The notes: a model not told the origin generated them from the letters alone. 64,000 nucleotides of DNA from Thermococcus sp. LS1 (GCF_012027395.1 NZ_SNUJ01000005.1:1-64000), one strand, 5' to 3'. Shown: positions 35,313 through 43,483, counted from the stretch's first letter. Numbers and translations are program-made.

Positions 35313-35876
35313 TCATTTATTCCTTCTTTTGGGCATTCCAAAATACCTCGGAGTGCTCTCTTTATACCTCCTGTATTCCTCTCCGAATATACGCTCTAAA
35401 TAGGGTTCTTCAAGCTTGACGTTATACAAGTGAATCCCAATAATGAGTGCTATCGTGAGCAAAAGCGCAAGCCCTGAGCGTCCCATAATGGATATTCCAA
35501 TGAGAGCCAAGAACCATCCGATATACTGAGGGTTCCTGCTGTAGCGGTATATGCCTGTGGTTATGAGTTTTGAGGAATCCAAACCAGACATCCTCTTGAA
35601 TGAGCGGAACTCCAGCATGCCGAGGAGCATTATGACAAGTCCTACAACAGCGAGCACAGAACCACCGATTAAGGCAGCGGTTGCGTTAATGGGCATCAGC
35701 CAGAACCCTCTTAACGAGGCCCAGAGCACCAGAATAGAGTGGAGTGTATCACCTATCCATATTGCAGCCGAAACGTGGAGAGGTAATATTTCTCCCTTTT
35801 CATAAGTCCTCTTTATTCCAAACCATGAGTAGAGAGATAGAAGGAGAAATAAAAGAACGCCAAGCGCATAGAGCAT
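35313..35876 (-). CDS. Isoprenylcysteine carboxyl methyltransferase-like membrane protein
   Basis: A 187-residue protein with about five membrane segments, of the ICMT/phospholipid methyltransferase family. The signature is GIYRYSRNPQYIGWFLALIG near residue 115, which binds SAM, followed by the C-terminal LEEPYLERIFGEEYRRYKE. Archaeal members are of unknown substrate; methylation of lipids or quinone-like molecules is possible. It starts five bases after the Zn/Cd ATPase stop and so probably belongs to that transcript. Confidence 0.85.
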   Translation of the reverse strand: MLYALGVLLFLLLSLYSWFGIKRTYEKGEILPLHVSAAIWIGDTLHSILVLWASLRGFWLMPINATAALIGGSVLAVVGLVIMLLGMLEFRSFKRMSGLDSSKLITTGIYRYSRNPQYIGWFLALIGISIMGRSGLALLLTIALIIGIHLYNVKLEEPYLERIFGEEYRRYKESTPRYFGMPKRRNK

Positions 35877-35881
35877 CTACA

Positions 35882-37972
35882 TCACCTCAAAATTCTCATC
35901 GCATTAAACACCGCTATCAGGGCAACGCCAACGTCTGCAAAGACTGCCTCCCACATCGTAGCCTCCCCAAGGATTCCGAGGCTTATGAAGGCCAGCTTAA
36001 CCCCAAGGGCGAAGATTATGTTCTCCCAAACTATCCTCTGGGTCTTTCTGGCTATCTTGATACCCTTCGGCAGCTTTGATGGCTTGTCGTCCATTATGAC
36101 AATATCAGCGGTATCTATGGCCGCATCGCTTCCCAGAGCCCCCATTGCAACCCCTACATCAGCTCTCGCCAGCACTGGAGCGTCGTTTATGCCGTCTCCA
36201 ACGAAGACTATCTTCTCATTCGGAGCTTTCTTTTTCTCAAGCTCCTCAATGACCTTAACCTTGTCCTCAGGCAGAAGTTCAGCATAGAACCCATCCACGC
36301 CGATCTGCCTTGCTATTTCCTCTGCAACGTCTCTGTTATCCCCCGTCACCATTATAACTTTCTTAACGCCCAGGCGCTTTAATTCTCTAATAGCTTTCGG
36401 AGCATCTTCCTTTATCTCGTCAGATATAGCCAGGTATCCTGCGTACTTTCCGTTAACGACCACATGAGCGACGGTCCCTTTTATATGGCATGTATCGTGC
36501 TCAACATCAAAGCGGTGCAGCAGCCTGTCGTTGCCCACCATCACCTCAACGCCGTTTATTTTTGCCCTAACACCGTGTCCCGCTATTTCCTCGTGTTCTT
36601 TTATTTGAGCTTCGTTGATTTCTTTCCCATAGGCCTCTTTTATCGCCTTTGCAATCGGGTGGTTCGAGTGTGCCTCTGCTAAAGCTGCGAACCTCAAAAT
36701 ATCCTCTTCACTGAAGCCATTTCTCGTCTCTATCCTCGTGACCTTGAAGACGCCCTTTGTCAGTGTACCCGTCTTGTCAAAAGCTACGATTGTGGCTTTG
36801 CTGAGGGCATCGAGGAAGTTCGAGCCCTTGACGAGTATGCCCTCCCTCGCTGCTCTTCCAATCCCTCCGAAGTAGCCGAGCGGTATTGAAAGCACTAAAG
36901 CGCAGGGGCATGAGATTACCAAGAGCACCAAAGCCCTGTAGAGCCACTTAGAAAAGGGCTCTCCAAAAGCTAATGGGGGAATTAAAGCAACGAGTGCAGC
37001 TAATCCCACAACTGCCGGTGTGTAGTAGTGAGCGAACTTTGTGATAAACTTCTCTGTTTTAGCTTTCCTTGCACTTGCATTTTCCACGAGCTCCAAAATC
37101 CTTGAAATAGTTGACTCTCTAAGCTCTTTCGTAACTTTGACCGTCAAAAGACCGCTTAAGTTCACCATTCCCGAGAGAATCTCATCTCCTTCCTTAATGG
37201 TCCTTGGCACGCTTTCACCGGTCAAAGCTGAAGTATCGACGCTCGAGCTTCCCCCAATAACAGCACCATCAACTGGAACCCTCTCACCGGGCTTGACAAT
37301 TATAATGTCCCCTACCTTAAGCTCCTCTGGTTTGACTCTAACTATCTTATCACCGACTTTCAGGTTTGCATATTCGGCTTTTAATGATAACAAGGCCTTA
37401 ATTGAGCGCCTCGACTTGTTGACAGCTATGTCTTGAAAGAACTCGCCAACGATGTAGAACAGCATAACCCCCACAGCTTCTGGATATTCCCGAATTGCAA
37501 ATGCCCCCAGTGTGGCTATAGCTATGAGGGAGTTCTCATCAAAGACGTTTCCATGCACCGAGTTGATGAAAGCGTTCCTCAGCACTTTCCAGCCCACAAG
37601 AAGGTAGCTCACGACGAATATTCCAAGCACAAAGGCATTGTCGTAGTTGTAATAGTATCTAAGGAGCATTCCCACTGCGAAGAGCACGAGCGAAGGTATG
37701 ATGAAGTAGAGCGTCTTCTGTGGGTCTTCGTCGTGGTCGTGGTGGTGTCCGTGGTCATTGTCGTGGTGATGCTCTTCCTTCTCAATTATCTTAACACCCG
37801 GCTCGACCTTTTTCACTATCTCTTTGGCCCTCTCCACGTCGCCCTCAATAACTAGCCCGATCGTCGTGAAGTTGACTAAGGCGAACTCGAAGCCTTCTTT
37901 TTTCAGCGCTTCCTCAATTTCATAGGTACAGCTGGCACAGTCAAGGCCTTCTAATTTGAGCTTCTTTGGCAT
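35882..37972 (-). CDS. Zn/Cd/Pb-type P1B-2 ATPase
   Basis: A 696-residue metal pump. One N-terminal HMA domain has GLDCASCTYEIEEAL near residue 10, and a His-rich linker follows near residue 70. The membrane core has CPC in ISCPCALVLSIPLG, DKTGTLT and GDGINDAP. The last two helices carry ALGVK and ADVGVALIAVFNAMRIL, whose Lys and Asp match the Zn2+/Cd2+ site of ZntA-type pumps. The ATG at 37972 follows GGAGTGAGC. It overlaps the ArsR-type regulator gene region, so the two are co-transcribed. Confidence 0.92.
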   Translation of the reverse strand: MPKKLKLEGLDCASCTYEIEEALKKEGFEFALVNFTTIGLVIEGDVERAKEIVKKVEPGVKIIEKEEHHHDNDHGHHHDHDEDPQKTLYFIIPSLVLFAVGMLLRYYYNYDNAFVLGIFVVSYLLVGWKVLRNAFINSVHGNVFDENSLIAIATLGAFAIREYPEAVGVMLFYIVGEFFQDIAVNKSRRSIKALLSLKAEYANLKVGDKIVRVKPEELKVGDIIIVKPGERVPVDGAVIGGSSSVDTSALTGESVPRTIKEGDEILSGMVNLSGLLTVKVTKELRESTISRILELVENASARKAKTEKFITKFAHYYTPAVVGLAALVALIPPLAFGEPFSKWLYRALVLLVISCPCALVLSIPLGYFGGIGRAAREGILVKGSNFLDALSKATIVAFDKTGTLTKGVFKVTRIETRNGFSEEDILRFAALAEAHSNHPIAKAIKEAYGKEINEAQIKEHEEIAGHGVRAKINGVEVMVGNDRLLHRFDVEHDTCHIKGTVAHVVVNGKYAGYLAISDEIKEDAPKAIRELKRLGVKKVIMVTGDNRDVAEEIARQIGVDGFYAELLPEDKVKVIEELEKKKAPNEKIVFVGDGINDAPVLARADVGVAMGALGSDAAIDTADIVIMDDKPSKLPKGIKIARKTQRIVWENIIFALGVKLAFISLGILGEATMWEAVFADVGVALIAVFNAMRILR

Positions 37973-37974
37973 GC

Positions 37975-38322
37975 TCACTCCTCCATGTGCTTAAGCGCAA
38001 CCTTCAAAATCTCCCTTATGTGCTCGTCATCCAGGCGATAGAAGACGTTCTTTCCGTCCTTCCTGTATGTAACGATTTTTCTATCCTTCAAGATTCTAAG
38101 CTGGTGAGATATAGCTGAAACTGACAGGCCGGTAATGTTCGATAAATCGCACGTGCAGAGCTCATCCTCCAGCAGTGCGAAAAGTATCTTAAGCCTTGTG
38201 GAGTTGCCTAAAGCGTCAAAGAAATCGGAAATCTCAAGTATTGTTTCATCATCAGGCAGCTTTTTCTTGGCTTTAATGATTTTGTCCAAGTGCTCTTCAT
38301 ACACCTTACATACTTCTGCCAT
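37975..38322 (-). CDS. ArsR/SmtB-family metal-responsive repressor
   Basis: A 115-residue winged-helix regulator. The metal-site motif ELCTCDLSN lies near residue 57, then the recognition helix LSVSAISHQLRILKD, the wing TYRKDGKNVFYRL and a C-terminal helix with H and E residues. The CxC motif resembles the alpha3/4-N sites of CadC/ArsR that sense Cd, Pb or Zn. It is first in an operon with the P1B-2 ATPase. ATG at 38322 follows GAGGTGATGAAAA. Confidence 0.93.
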   Translation of the reverse strand: MAEVCKVYEEHLDKIIKAKKKLPDDETILEISDFFDALGNSTRLKILFALLEDELCTCDLSNITGLSVSAISHQLRILKDRKIVTYRKDGKNVFYRLDDEHIREILKVALKHMEE

Positions 38323-38337
38323 TTTTCATCACCTCTA

Positions 38338-38370
38338 CATTTGAGCAATTGTGCAAATGTTATTATAAAG
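38338..38370 (-). promoter_or_regulatory. arsR-pump promoter with operator palindrome
   Basis: The TATA box CTTTATAATA (minus strand, about 38360-38370) is followed downstream by the 22-bp palindrome CATTTGAGCAATTGTGCAAATG at 38338-38359, with 18 of 22 positions symmetrical. This is the size and place of an ArsR-family operator. Confidence 0.65.
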
Positions 38371-38394
38371 GTTTCTGAACAGACGTGAGTAGAG

Positions 38395-39297
38395 TCACTC
38401 CAAAGAGAGCAAATACACCCCAAAGAACATCAAAATGCCAAAAAATGCTTTAATTGCTGTAAAGCTCTCTCCAAGGATTAAAAAAGCAAAAAAGGCGCCA
38501 ATTAATGAGGAAGTTGAAAAAATTGCTCCTGTTTTCATGGCTCCAATTTCTCTTAGAGCAAATAGAAACAGCACGATGGAGAAGCCTATGCTGAAAGCAC
38601 CGACCGTTAGTATATACGGAAGGCTTTGAAGCGGAATGTAGAGGGGAATTCCAATTAGAGAAGCCAAAATTAATAGCGCACTCCCTCCAAACAGCCCCTT
38701 TAGTGAAGTTACCAAGAGCAAATCCCTCTTAACGCTTAGCAGCTTGCTCAAATTATTGTCTATCGCCCATGAAAGACCTGCCAAGATTATTAAAATGTTC
38801 CCAAGGATGCCTTTGCTCAGCTCTACCTCTCTAAAGTTTTCTGTCGAGATTACAACGGCTCCAATCAGGATTAAGAGGATTCCAAAAATACTTTCTCGTG
38901 AGACTTTCTCTTTAAAGATTAAGAGAGCGATTAAGACTGTGAACAATGTTTCAGTATTGAGTAGAAGGGATGCATTGACCGCTGTTGTTTTATTAAGCCC
39001 AAACATAAAGGATAGCGGTGCCAAAAAAGAGCCAAAGAGCACTATAAAAGCTAATAGCAGGAGGTCTCGCCTTGAGAAGTGTTCTTGGGTTTTAACTTTA
39101 AATTCAAGCCTTTTGAGAACTTTATCCTTGAGTGGTGTGAAACGGAGAAGCATTAGAACTATTCCAGCCGTTAGATAAATGCTTCCCGCTACAATCATCG
39201 GGTGAACATCCCTAAGAGCGATTTTATTTAGCGTTGAGCTTATTCCAAAGAGCAGTGCTGCTAAGAGAGCGCCCACATAGCCATAATGGTGAGTCAT
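38395..39297 (-). CDS. DMT-family (EamA) transporter
   Basis: A 300-residue permease with ten membrane segments in two EamA halves (about residues 5-140 and 155-300). The second half starts GILGNILIILAGLSWAIDNN, and glycine-rich helices ending SLEE-like complete it. Members export metabolites or toxins. Its substrate is unknown, and it is set between the arsR operon and the YHS gene, though its own promoter (AACTTATAAGG near 39320) suggests separate control. Confidence 0.88.
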   Translation of the reverse strand: MTHHYGYVGALLAALLFGISSTLNKIALRDVHPMIVAGSIYLTAGIVLMLLRFTPLKDKVLKRLEFKVKTQEHFSRRDLLLLAFIVLFGSFLAPLSFMFGLNKTTAVNASLLLNTETLFTVLIALLIFKEKVSRESIFGILLILIGAVVISTENFREVELSKGILGNILIILAGLSWAIDNNLSKLLSVKRDLLLVTSLKGLFGGSALLILASLIGIPLYIPLQSLPYILTVGAFSIGFSIVLFLFALREIGAMKTGAIFSTSSLIGAFFAFLILGESFTAIKAFFGILMFFGVYLLSLE

Positions 39298-39385
39298 GTA
39301 GTAAATCTAAAATAAAGCCCTTATAAGTTTAGTTCACACGAAAAAGAGAAAGGTAATACAAAATTGCACCCTTTCAGCCAAAGTG

Positions 39386-39401
39386 TCACGCTAATGCGTG
39401 A
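39386..39401. repeat. Short hairpin in the gap before the YHS gene
   Basis: TCACGC-TAAT-GCGTGA forms a perfect 6-bp stem with a 4-base loop in the 203-bp gap 39298-39500. It may help end the YHS transcript; no other feature is seen in the gap. Confidence 0.3.
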
Positions 39402-39500
39402 AGAACTGCATACAAACCAGAGTCGGCAGAAAGAAAGAGCATTAATATTAAAAGCATGCCCCTTCATCAGCAGTATCCCTAAAAGGAAAAGTAAAGAAGA

Positions 39501-39719
39501 TTAATGGCAGCAACAGCCGTGTCCTCTGCCATGTTTATGACCATGAGAATGCATGCCGTGCTCGTGCTTCATTTCCTCTTCCTTGACGTATTTTTCGGGA
39601 TTTGCTTCAAATTGAGCTTTGCAGTGTGGAGAGCAGAAGTAGTAAGTCTTTCCACCGTACTCCACTTTGAACTCGGTTTCTTCACTAACTTCCATTCCGC
39701 AGACTGAGTCTATGGGCAT
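39501..39719 (-). CDS. YHS-domain metal-binding protein
   Basis: A 72-residue protein. Residues 1-50 form a YHS domain (PIDSVCGMEV, then GGKTYYFCSPHCKAQFEANP), a treble-clef-type metal-binding fold found in Cu and Ag resistance proteins. The C-terminal ~20 residues are His/Gly/Cys-rich (MHSHGHKHGRGHGCCCH), adding metal ligands. The ATG at 39719 follows GGAGGTGG. It starts one base after the CopZ-type gene ends, so the two are translated together. Confidence 0.85.
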   Translation of the reverse strand: MPIDSVCGMEVSEETEFKVEYGGKTYYFCSPHCKAQFEANPEKYVKEEEMKHEHGMHSHGHKHGRGHGCCCH

Positions 39720-39720
39720 T

Positions 39721-39927
39721 TCAAGCCACCTCCACATCATAGCCGAACTTCGCTACGGCGTTGATTAGGTCCTCGATCTTGAGCTTTGACTCATCGTACT
39801 CGACGACCGCGGTCTTGTTCTCGAGGCTAACCTCTGCTTTGGCGCCAATCTTCTCCAGGGCCCTCCTGATGGTCATCACACAGTGCCCACAGCTCATATT
39901 GCTGATCTTCAAAACAACTTTCGCCAT
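39721..39927 (-). CDS. copZ: Heavy-metal-associated (CopZ-type) chaperone
   Basis: A 68-residue HMA-fold protein that shuttles Cu+ to P1B pumps. The metal site is MSCGHCVMTIRRALE near residue 12, followed by the fold's KAEVSLENKTAVVEYDESKL. Only one HMA domain is present. The ATG at 39927 is preceded by GGTGATT. It leads the two-gene unit with the YHS protein. Confidence 0.88.
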   Translation of the reverse strand: MAKVVLKISNMSCGHCVMTIRRALEKIGAKAEVSLENKTAVVEYDESKLKIEDLINAVAKFGYDVEVA

Positions 39928-40021
39928 TTCAATCACCGGTACTAACTAAGCGCGAAAGCTTATTGTCCTTATTCTTTACAAGGTGAAAAGAAAATAGAGA
40001 AAAAACTTCAAAAACTGAAAA

Positions 40022-40399
40022 TCACAGGGAGTCAATTATTTTCTTGAGCTTCTCCTCCATTGGCTCCATAATCTCCACGACTTTCTTCCCGGCTACCTTC
40101 CAGGCGATGCTGGGCAGGGCGACTCCAAGATAGTTTCCGTCCTCCTTCCGGTAGCCAAAGCCAGTACAGGGTAGGAGGGCACCGATGTTTGGGTCAATCT
40201 TCACGAGCTCCTCCACCAGCTCGCTGTGGCAGATGAATAGCAGGTGGTAGTCCGCTATTATGCCGTCTTCACCTTCGGTTATCGCAACCGGAATCCTCTC
40301 GCCTATCAGAAGGAACCCCTCCTCCTCGAGCTTCTTCTTAAAGCGCTCCCACACGAAATCTAGATCCTCATCAAACCTCCTGACGTAGTAGAACTCCAT
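40022..40399 (-). CDS. DUF302-family protein
   Basis: A 125-residue soluble protein with the DUF302 layout: an N-terminal segment starting MEFYYVRRFDEDLDFVWERF, the middle strand DYHLLFICHSELVEELV, and PCTGFGYRKEDGNYLGVA containing the family's Pro-Cys turn, ending in a helical tail. Its function is not established. It overlaps the CoA-binding gene area upstream and lies near the FTR1 permease; a second DUF302 gene is at 52175. Confidence 0.78.
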   Translation of the reverse strand: MEFYYVRRFDEDLDFVWERFKKKLEEEGFLLIGERIPVAITEGEDGIIADYHLLFICHSELVEELVKIDPNIGALLPCTGFGYRKEDGNYLGVALPSIAWKVAGKKVVEIMEPMEEKLKKIIDSL

Positions 40400-40404
40400 C
40401 ACCA

Positions 40405-40773
40405 TCACCCCGTCTCCACCATTATGCACTTTATAAAACTGTACTCCACGCCTTGGCTCTCCAAAAACTCCCTAATCTCTTCGCTCTCAGCTCCGGGCTG
40501 GAACCACAGCCTTCTGAAACCGGCTTCAACGGCTTCCTTTGCCACCTGAATGCCAACATTAGGAGGGACAACAAAGACTACCACATCCACATCTTTCGGG
40601 AGCTCCCTAACGCTTCTGTAGCACTTTAATCCTTCAATCTCGTCGTAGTTGGGATTAACGGGCAGAACCTCAAAGCCCTTTCTCATTAAATCTCTCAGGA
40701 TTATGTTGCCGTATTTGGCTGGATTCGGGCTTGCCCCCACCAGGGCGATCCGCTTAAAACTCCGCACGTCCAT
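40405..40773 (-). CDS. CoA-binding-domain protein (YccU-like)
   Basis: A 122-residue Rossmann-fold protein resembling YccU: RIALVGASPNPAKYGNIILRDL at the N-terminus, then GFEVLPVNPNYDEIEGLKCY, and VVVFVVPPNVG. The family binds CoA or a related nucleotide. The ATG at 40773 follows AGGTGAAGAAA; longer frames toward 40866 have no ribosome binding site. It ends five bases before the DUF302 gene and is probably in one unit with it. Confidence 0.85.
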   Translation of the reverse strand: MDVRSFKRIALVGASPNPAKYGNIILRDLMRKGFEVLPVNPNYDEIEGLKCYRSVRELPKDVDVVVFVVPPNVGIQVAKEAVEAGFRRLWFQPGAESEEIREFLESQGVEYSFIKCIMVETG

Positions 40774-40840
40774 TTTCTTCACCTGACTTGAACTCAGATT
40801 CATGCTTTTTATGCATTGCTGGACAAAAATGAGTAAAAAG

Positions 40841-41698
40841 CTAAACGCTACTTTTGAGTCCTGCATCTTTAGGATTCAGCAAAGGCTCCTTCCCGTAGGC
40901 CCTGAGCACGAGGTACAGGGCGAGGATGAGGTAACCGAACTGCACTATTATCCTTCCCCACTCCATGCTCGTCGAGTACCCAAAGAGCACTGCAAAGAGG
41001 GAACCTATCGCTCCCTTGTGGTGCCACACACTGTCGCTTGGAATGCCGAGGTCGTACGCGGTTTCACTTGTGAATCCCAAATCCATTCCTTCCTCCTCAG
41101 CCCACTCTATGAGCTCATGGGTCCCGTAACCTGCCATGCCAGCAGCGACGAAGACAAGGAGTATCGAGCTGTAGTAGAAAAATGTCCTCAGGTTTATCTT
41201 CATGCCAACTCCGTAGATGAGGTAGGCGAGTATAAATGCACTGACTAAGCCCGTTATAAGGCCGAGGAGCGTGCCGCCGAAGTCCTGAGTCATGAAGGGC
41301 GTGAGGAACAGGACAGTCTCAAGTCCCTCCCTGAAGACAACTATGAACGTAAAGCCGATTAATGCAAGGGGACCTATTGTGTTGCTGATCCTGCTCTCTA
41401 TCTCCGCCCTGATGTTTTTACCTTTAGTAGCCATCCAGTATACCATGCTCGTGAGGACTATCACAGCCAGGTAGGAAGCCAGGCCCTCAAAGAGCTCCTT
41501 CTCTTCTAGGCCCCCATAGAGCCCCAGTATCGCGGCTCCGAGGAGAATACTAGCCAGCAGGGAAAGTCCCACGCCGATCCAGACGTTTTTTATCTGTTCA
41601 GTCCGGTTGGTTCTCCTTAAATAGGCAACTATTATTGCGACTATTATGGCGGCCTCAAGGGCCTCTCTGAAGGTTATGAGGAAAGCGCCAGCGTTCAT
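40841..41698 (-). CDS. FTR1-family high-affinity iron permease
   Basis: A 285-residue membrane permease with seven segments. Two REXXE motifs, REALEAAIIV near residue 11 and REGLETVLFL near residue 120, ligate Fe during transport. Bacterial and archaeal members act with partner proteins or alone on Fe2+ or Fe3+. GGAGGTGG precedes the ATG. The TTTTAG/CTAAAA repeat just upstream may control it. No oxidase partner is next to it. Confidence 0.88.
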   Translation of the reverse strand: MNAGAFLITFREALEAAIIVAIIVAYLRRTNRTEQIKNVWIGVGLSLLASILLGAAILGLYGGLEEKELFEGLASYLAVIVLTSMVYWMATKGKNIRAEIESRISNTIGPLALIGFTFIVVFREGLETVLFLTPFMTQDFGGTLLGLITGLVSAFILAYLIYGVGMKINLRTFFYYSSILLVFVAAGMAGYGTHELIEWAEEEGMDLGFTSETAYDLGIPSDSVWHHKGAIGSLFAVLFGYSTSMEWGRIIVQFGYLILALYLVLRAYGKEPLLNPKDAGLKSSV

Positions 41699-41966
41699 TA
41701 CTCCACCTCCGAAATTTTTAGGCCAGTCTAAAATCTCTCGGATAACTTATGAAGTTTACCTTTGCCAAATTGAAGTTTTGGACGTAGGGGTGAAAACGCC
41801 CGCGTTCAGGAGGGAGATACTTCAACAGCAAAACCCAATGGTTTGGATATCGAACCTGAGTTTCAGACAATTCGCAATAATTGCCCGGGTATGGGCATAC
41901 CCATGTCTGTCACCTGCTTAATGTGAGAAAGAAACGGCTCAAAATTTACAAAATGAAAAAGTAGAG
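41699..41966. other. Intergenic stretch with palindromes
   Basis: No gene is seen. Besides the operator-like repeat, GGGTATG-GG-CATACCC lies at 41887-41902 and AAACC/GGTTT at 41831-41844. Confidence 0.4.
41723..41736 (-). promoter_or_regulatory. Candidate operator before the FTR1 gene
   Basis: The half-sites TTTTAG and CTAAAA, spaced by about six bases, lie at about 41715-41734, just before the start codon and near the predicted start. The shape resembles iron-repressor sites that contain TTAGG. Confidence 0.4.
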
Positions 41967-42536
41967 TTAAATCTTTCCAACTAAATCGAGGCTGACCTCA
42001 AGGGTCTCCTTGCCGGGCTCCCAGCTGGCCGGACACACCTGTCCGGGGTGCTCCCTCACATACTTAGAGGCCCTGAGCCTTCTCAGTATCTCCTTCGCGC
42101 TCCTGCCTATGCTCAAATCGTGCATCTCCATGTGGACGACTTTTCCGTCAGGGTCTATGATAAAGGTCGCCCTCCAGGAGACGCCCTCGTCCTCGATATA
42201 GGTGCCAAACAAGCGGCATATCTTTCCGGCTGGATCGGCGAGCATTGGGTACTTTATCTTCTTGATCGCGGGGGAAGTATCGTGCCAGGCCTTGTGGACG
42301 TAGGCAGTGTCCGTTGAAACGCTCAGGATCTCGGCGCCTTCCTTCTTGAACTCCTCGTAGTATTCGGCAAGCTCCTCAAGCTCCGTCGGGCAGACGAAGG
42401 TGAAGTCAGCCGGATAAAACGCCAAAACAACCCACTTGCCCCTGTAGTCCGAAAGCTTAACCTTCTCTATTGCGTCCTTTTCCGGAAGGTAGGCATCTGC
42501 CTCAAAGTCCGGGACGATTTCTCCAACTTTCACCAT
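41967..42536 (-). CDS. ahpC: AhpC-type 2-Cys peroxiredoxin
   Basis: A 189-residue peroxiredoxin matching the AhpC/Prx1 group. The peroxidatic cysteine is Cys49 in PADFTFVCPTELEEL, and the resolving cysteine lies in HPGQVCPASWEPG near residue 168. It reduces hydrogen peroxide and organic hydroperoxides with electrons from a thioredoxin-like or AhpF-type partner; none is adjacent. The ATG at 42536 follows GAGGTG. It runs opposite to the FMN reductase gene. Its promoter has a symmetrical AACCT/AGGTT site. Confidence 0.95.
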   Translation of the reverse strand: MVKVGEIVPDFEADAYLPEKDAIEKVKLSDYRGKWVVLAFYPADFTFVCPTELEELAEYYEEFKKEGAEILSVSTDTAYVHKAWHDTSPAIKKIKYPMLADPAGKICRLFGTYIEDEGVSWRATFIIDPDGKVVHMEMHDLSIGRSAKEILRRLRASKYVREHPGQVCPASWEPGKETLEVSLDLVGKI

Positions 42537-42564
42537 CTTTCAAACACCTCGGAACTATGTTGGG

Positions 42565-42590
42565 AAACCTAACTTATATAGGTTTGCCTA
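42565..42590 (-). promoter_or_regulatory. ahpC promoter with overlaid operator
   Basis: The perfect inverted repeat AAACCTA-ACTTATA-TAGGTTT (42565-42585) encloses the TATA box (TATATAAG on the minus strand, 42573-42580). A third half-site CCTA follows at 42587-42590. A bound repressor would block TBP. Confidence 0.65.
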
Positions 42591-42638
42591 ACAAAGTGAA
42601 AAGTTCCAAAATCGAAAGTGTTACATTTTGAAGGACAA

Positions 42639-42669
42639 ATTTAAATATCCCAAAAGCGAACTTCGTTCG
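42639..42669 (+). promoter_or_regulatory. FMN reductase promoter
   Basis: AATTTAAATAT at 42638-42648 is the TATA box. CGAAC-TTC-GTTCG at 42657-42669 is a perfect palindrome beside the predicted start, and GGTGATAAG leads to the ATG at 42678. Confidence 0.45.
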
Positions 42670-42677
42670 GTGATAAG

Positions 42678-43373
42678 ATGAAGGTTAAGATAGTTCTCGG
42701 AACGGCAAGGGAAGGTAGGAAAAGCGAGAAAGTTGCGAGGTACCTCGTGAAGAAGGCCCAAGAATTCGGCTGGGACGCTGAGCTGATAGACGTCCGCGAT
42801 TACCTCCTCGCCTACACCCACCGCTGGAGGATCACACCGAAGATGAAAAAATACCGGGAGAAGATTCTCGAAGCGGATGCGCTCATCATAGTCGCACCCG
42901 AGTACAACGAGAGCTATCCCGGAGAGCTTAAGATACTCCTGGACACAATTTACGACGAGTACGAGGCTTTACCAGTTGGAATATGTACCGTCTCAAGCGT
43001 TACCGGCGGCGTTAGGCTGCTGATGGAGCTGAGAATCGCGTCGCTTAACTACCGCATGCTCCCAGTTGCGCAGGTTCTGTTCTACAACGTGGACGATATA
43101 TTCGAGGGCGAAGAGCTAAAGGACGAGAAGTATGAGGAGAGGGTTGGAAGGCTCTTCGGGACTCTTGAAAAGTACGCGAAGGTCCTGAAGCCGATAAGGG
43201 ACGAAGTAAGAGAAAAACCCAGAGAAAAGGAGCGGGGGAACTATGAGGTCGTAGTTGTATATCCACGGAGAGACCGCCTTAGATGGGTCGCCCAAGTCGC
43301 TGAGTGCGCTATGGAAGAAGGAAAACCACTGATTCCTGCTTATGCTCCACGCCGCGAAGAGCCAGTAGGTTAG
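42678..43373 (+). CDS. NADPH-dependent FMN reductase with an aberrant C-terminus
   Basis: A flavodoxin-fold protein of the NADPH-dependent FMN reductase family over residues 1-185: KIVLGTAREGRKSEKVARYL (FMN phosphate loop), IIVAPEYNESYPGELKILLDT, and AVTGG-like VSSVTGGVRLL. From about residue 187 the frame reads through the reverse strand of a DUF998 gene (43236-43409). This implies a deletion that removed the true stop, so the last ~45 residues are not part of the family. It may still be active. It is divergent from ahpC, fitting a redox role. Confidence 0.82.
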   Translation: MKVKIVLGTAREGRKSEKVARYLVKKAQEFGWDAELIDVRDYLLAYTHRWRITPKMKKYREKILEADALIIVAPEYNESYPGELKILLDTIYDEYEALPVGICTVSSVTGGVRLLMELRIASLNYRMLPVAQVLFYNVDDIFEGEELKDEKYEERVGRLFGTLEKYAKVLKPIRDEVREKPREKERGNYEVVVVYPRRDRLRWVAQVAECAMEEGKPLIPAYAPRREEPVG

Positions 43374-43409
43374 GGCGCCGGCGATTCCTGAGTACTTAAG
43401 CAACTTCAA
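43236..43409 (-). pseudogene. 5' end of a DUF998 membrane protein gene, truncated
   Basis: On the minus strand from an ATG at 43409 the frame gives a membrane segment (YSGIAGALTYWLFAAWSI) and the DUF998-like motif HSALSDLGDPSKAVSPWIYN. Beyond about 43236 the frame becomes the antisense of the FMN reductase and means nothing. The rest of the gene is gone, so the fragment is a deletion remnant. Confidence 0.7.
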
Positions 43410-43470
43410 CCTAAGTCCCCAGATAAGGAGTTTTGCCGCCCCCCATATAAGCGTATTTCATCTGAGCGTC

Positions 43471-43476
43471 AAAAAA
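43471..43476 (-). terminator. T-run terminator after the suf operon
   Basis: Six T on the minus strand follow the sufD stop by eight bases. Confidence 0.4.
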
Positions 43477-43483
43477 GAGAATG

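Noticed and set aside
35042-35341. A separate 99-residue gene upstream of the methyltransferase
   Set aside because: Its middle part is the N-terminus of the methyltransferase and its end is frameshifted sequence; the two frames are one broken gene.
43116-43409. Intact DUF998 gene on the minus strand
   Set aside because: Only the first ~58 residues look like DUF998; the rest is antisense to the FMN reductase.
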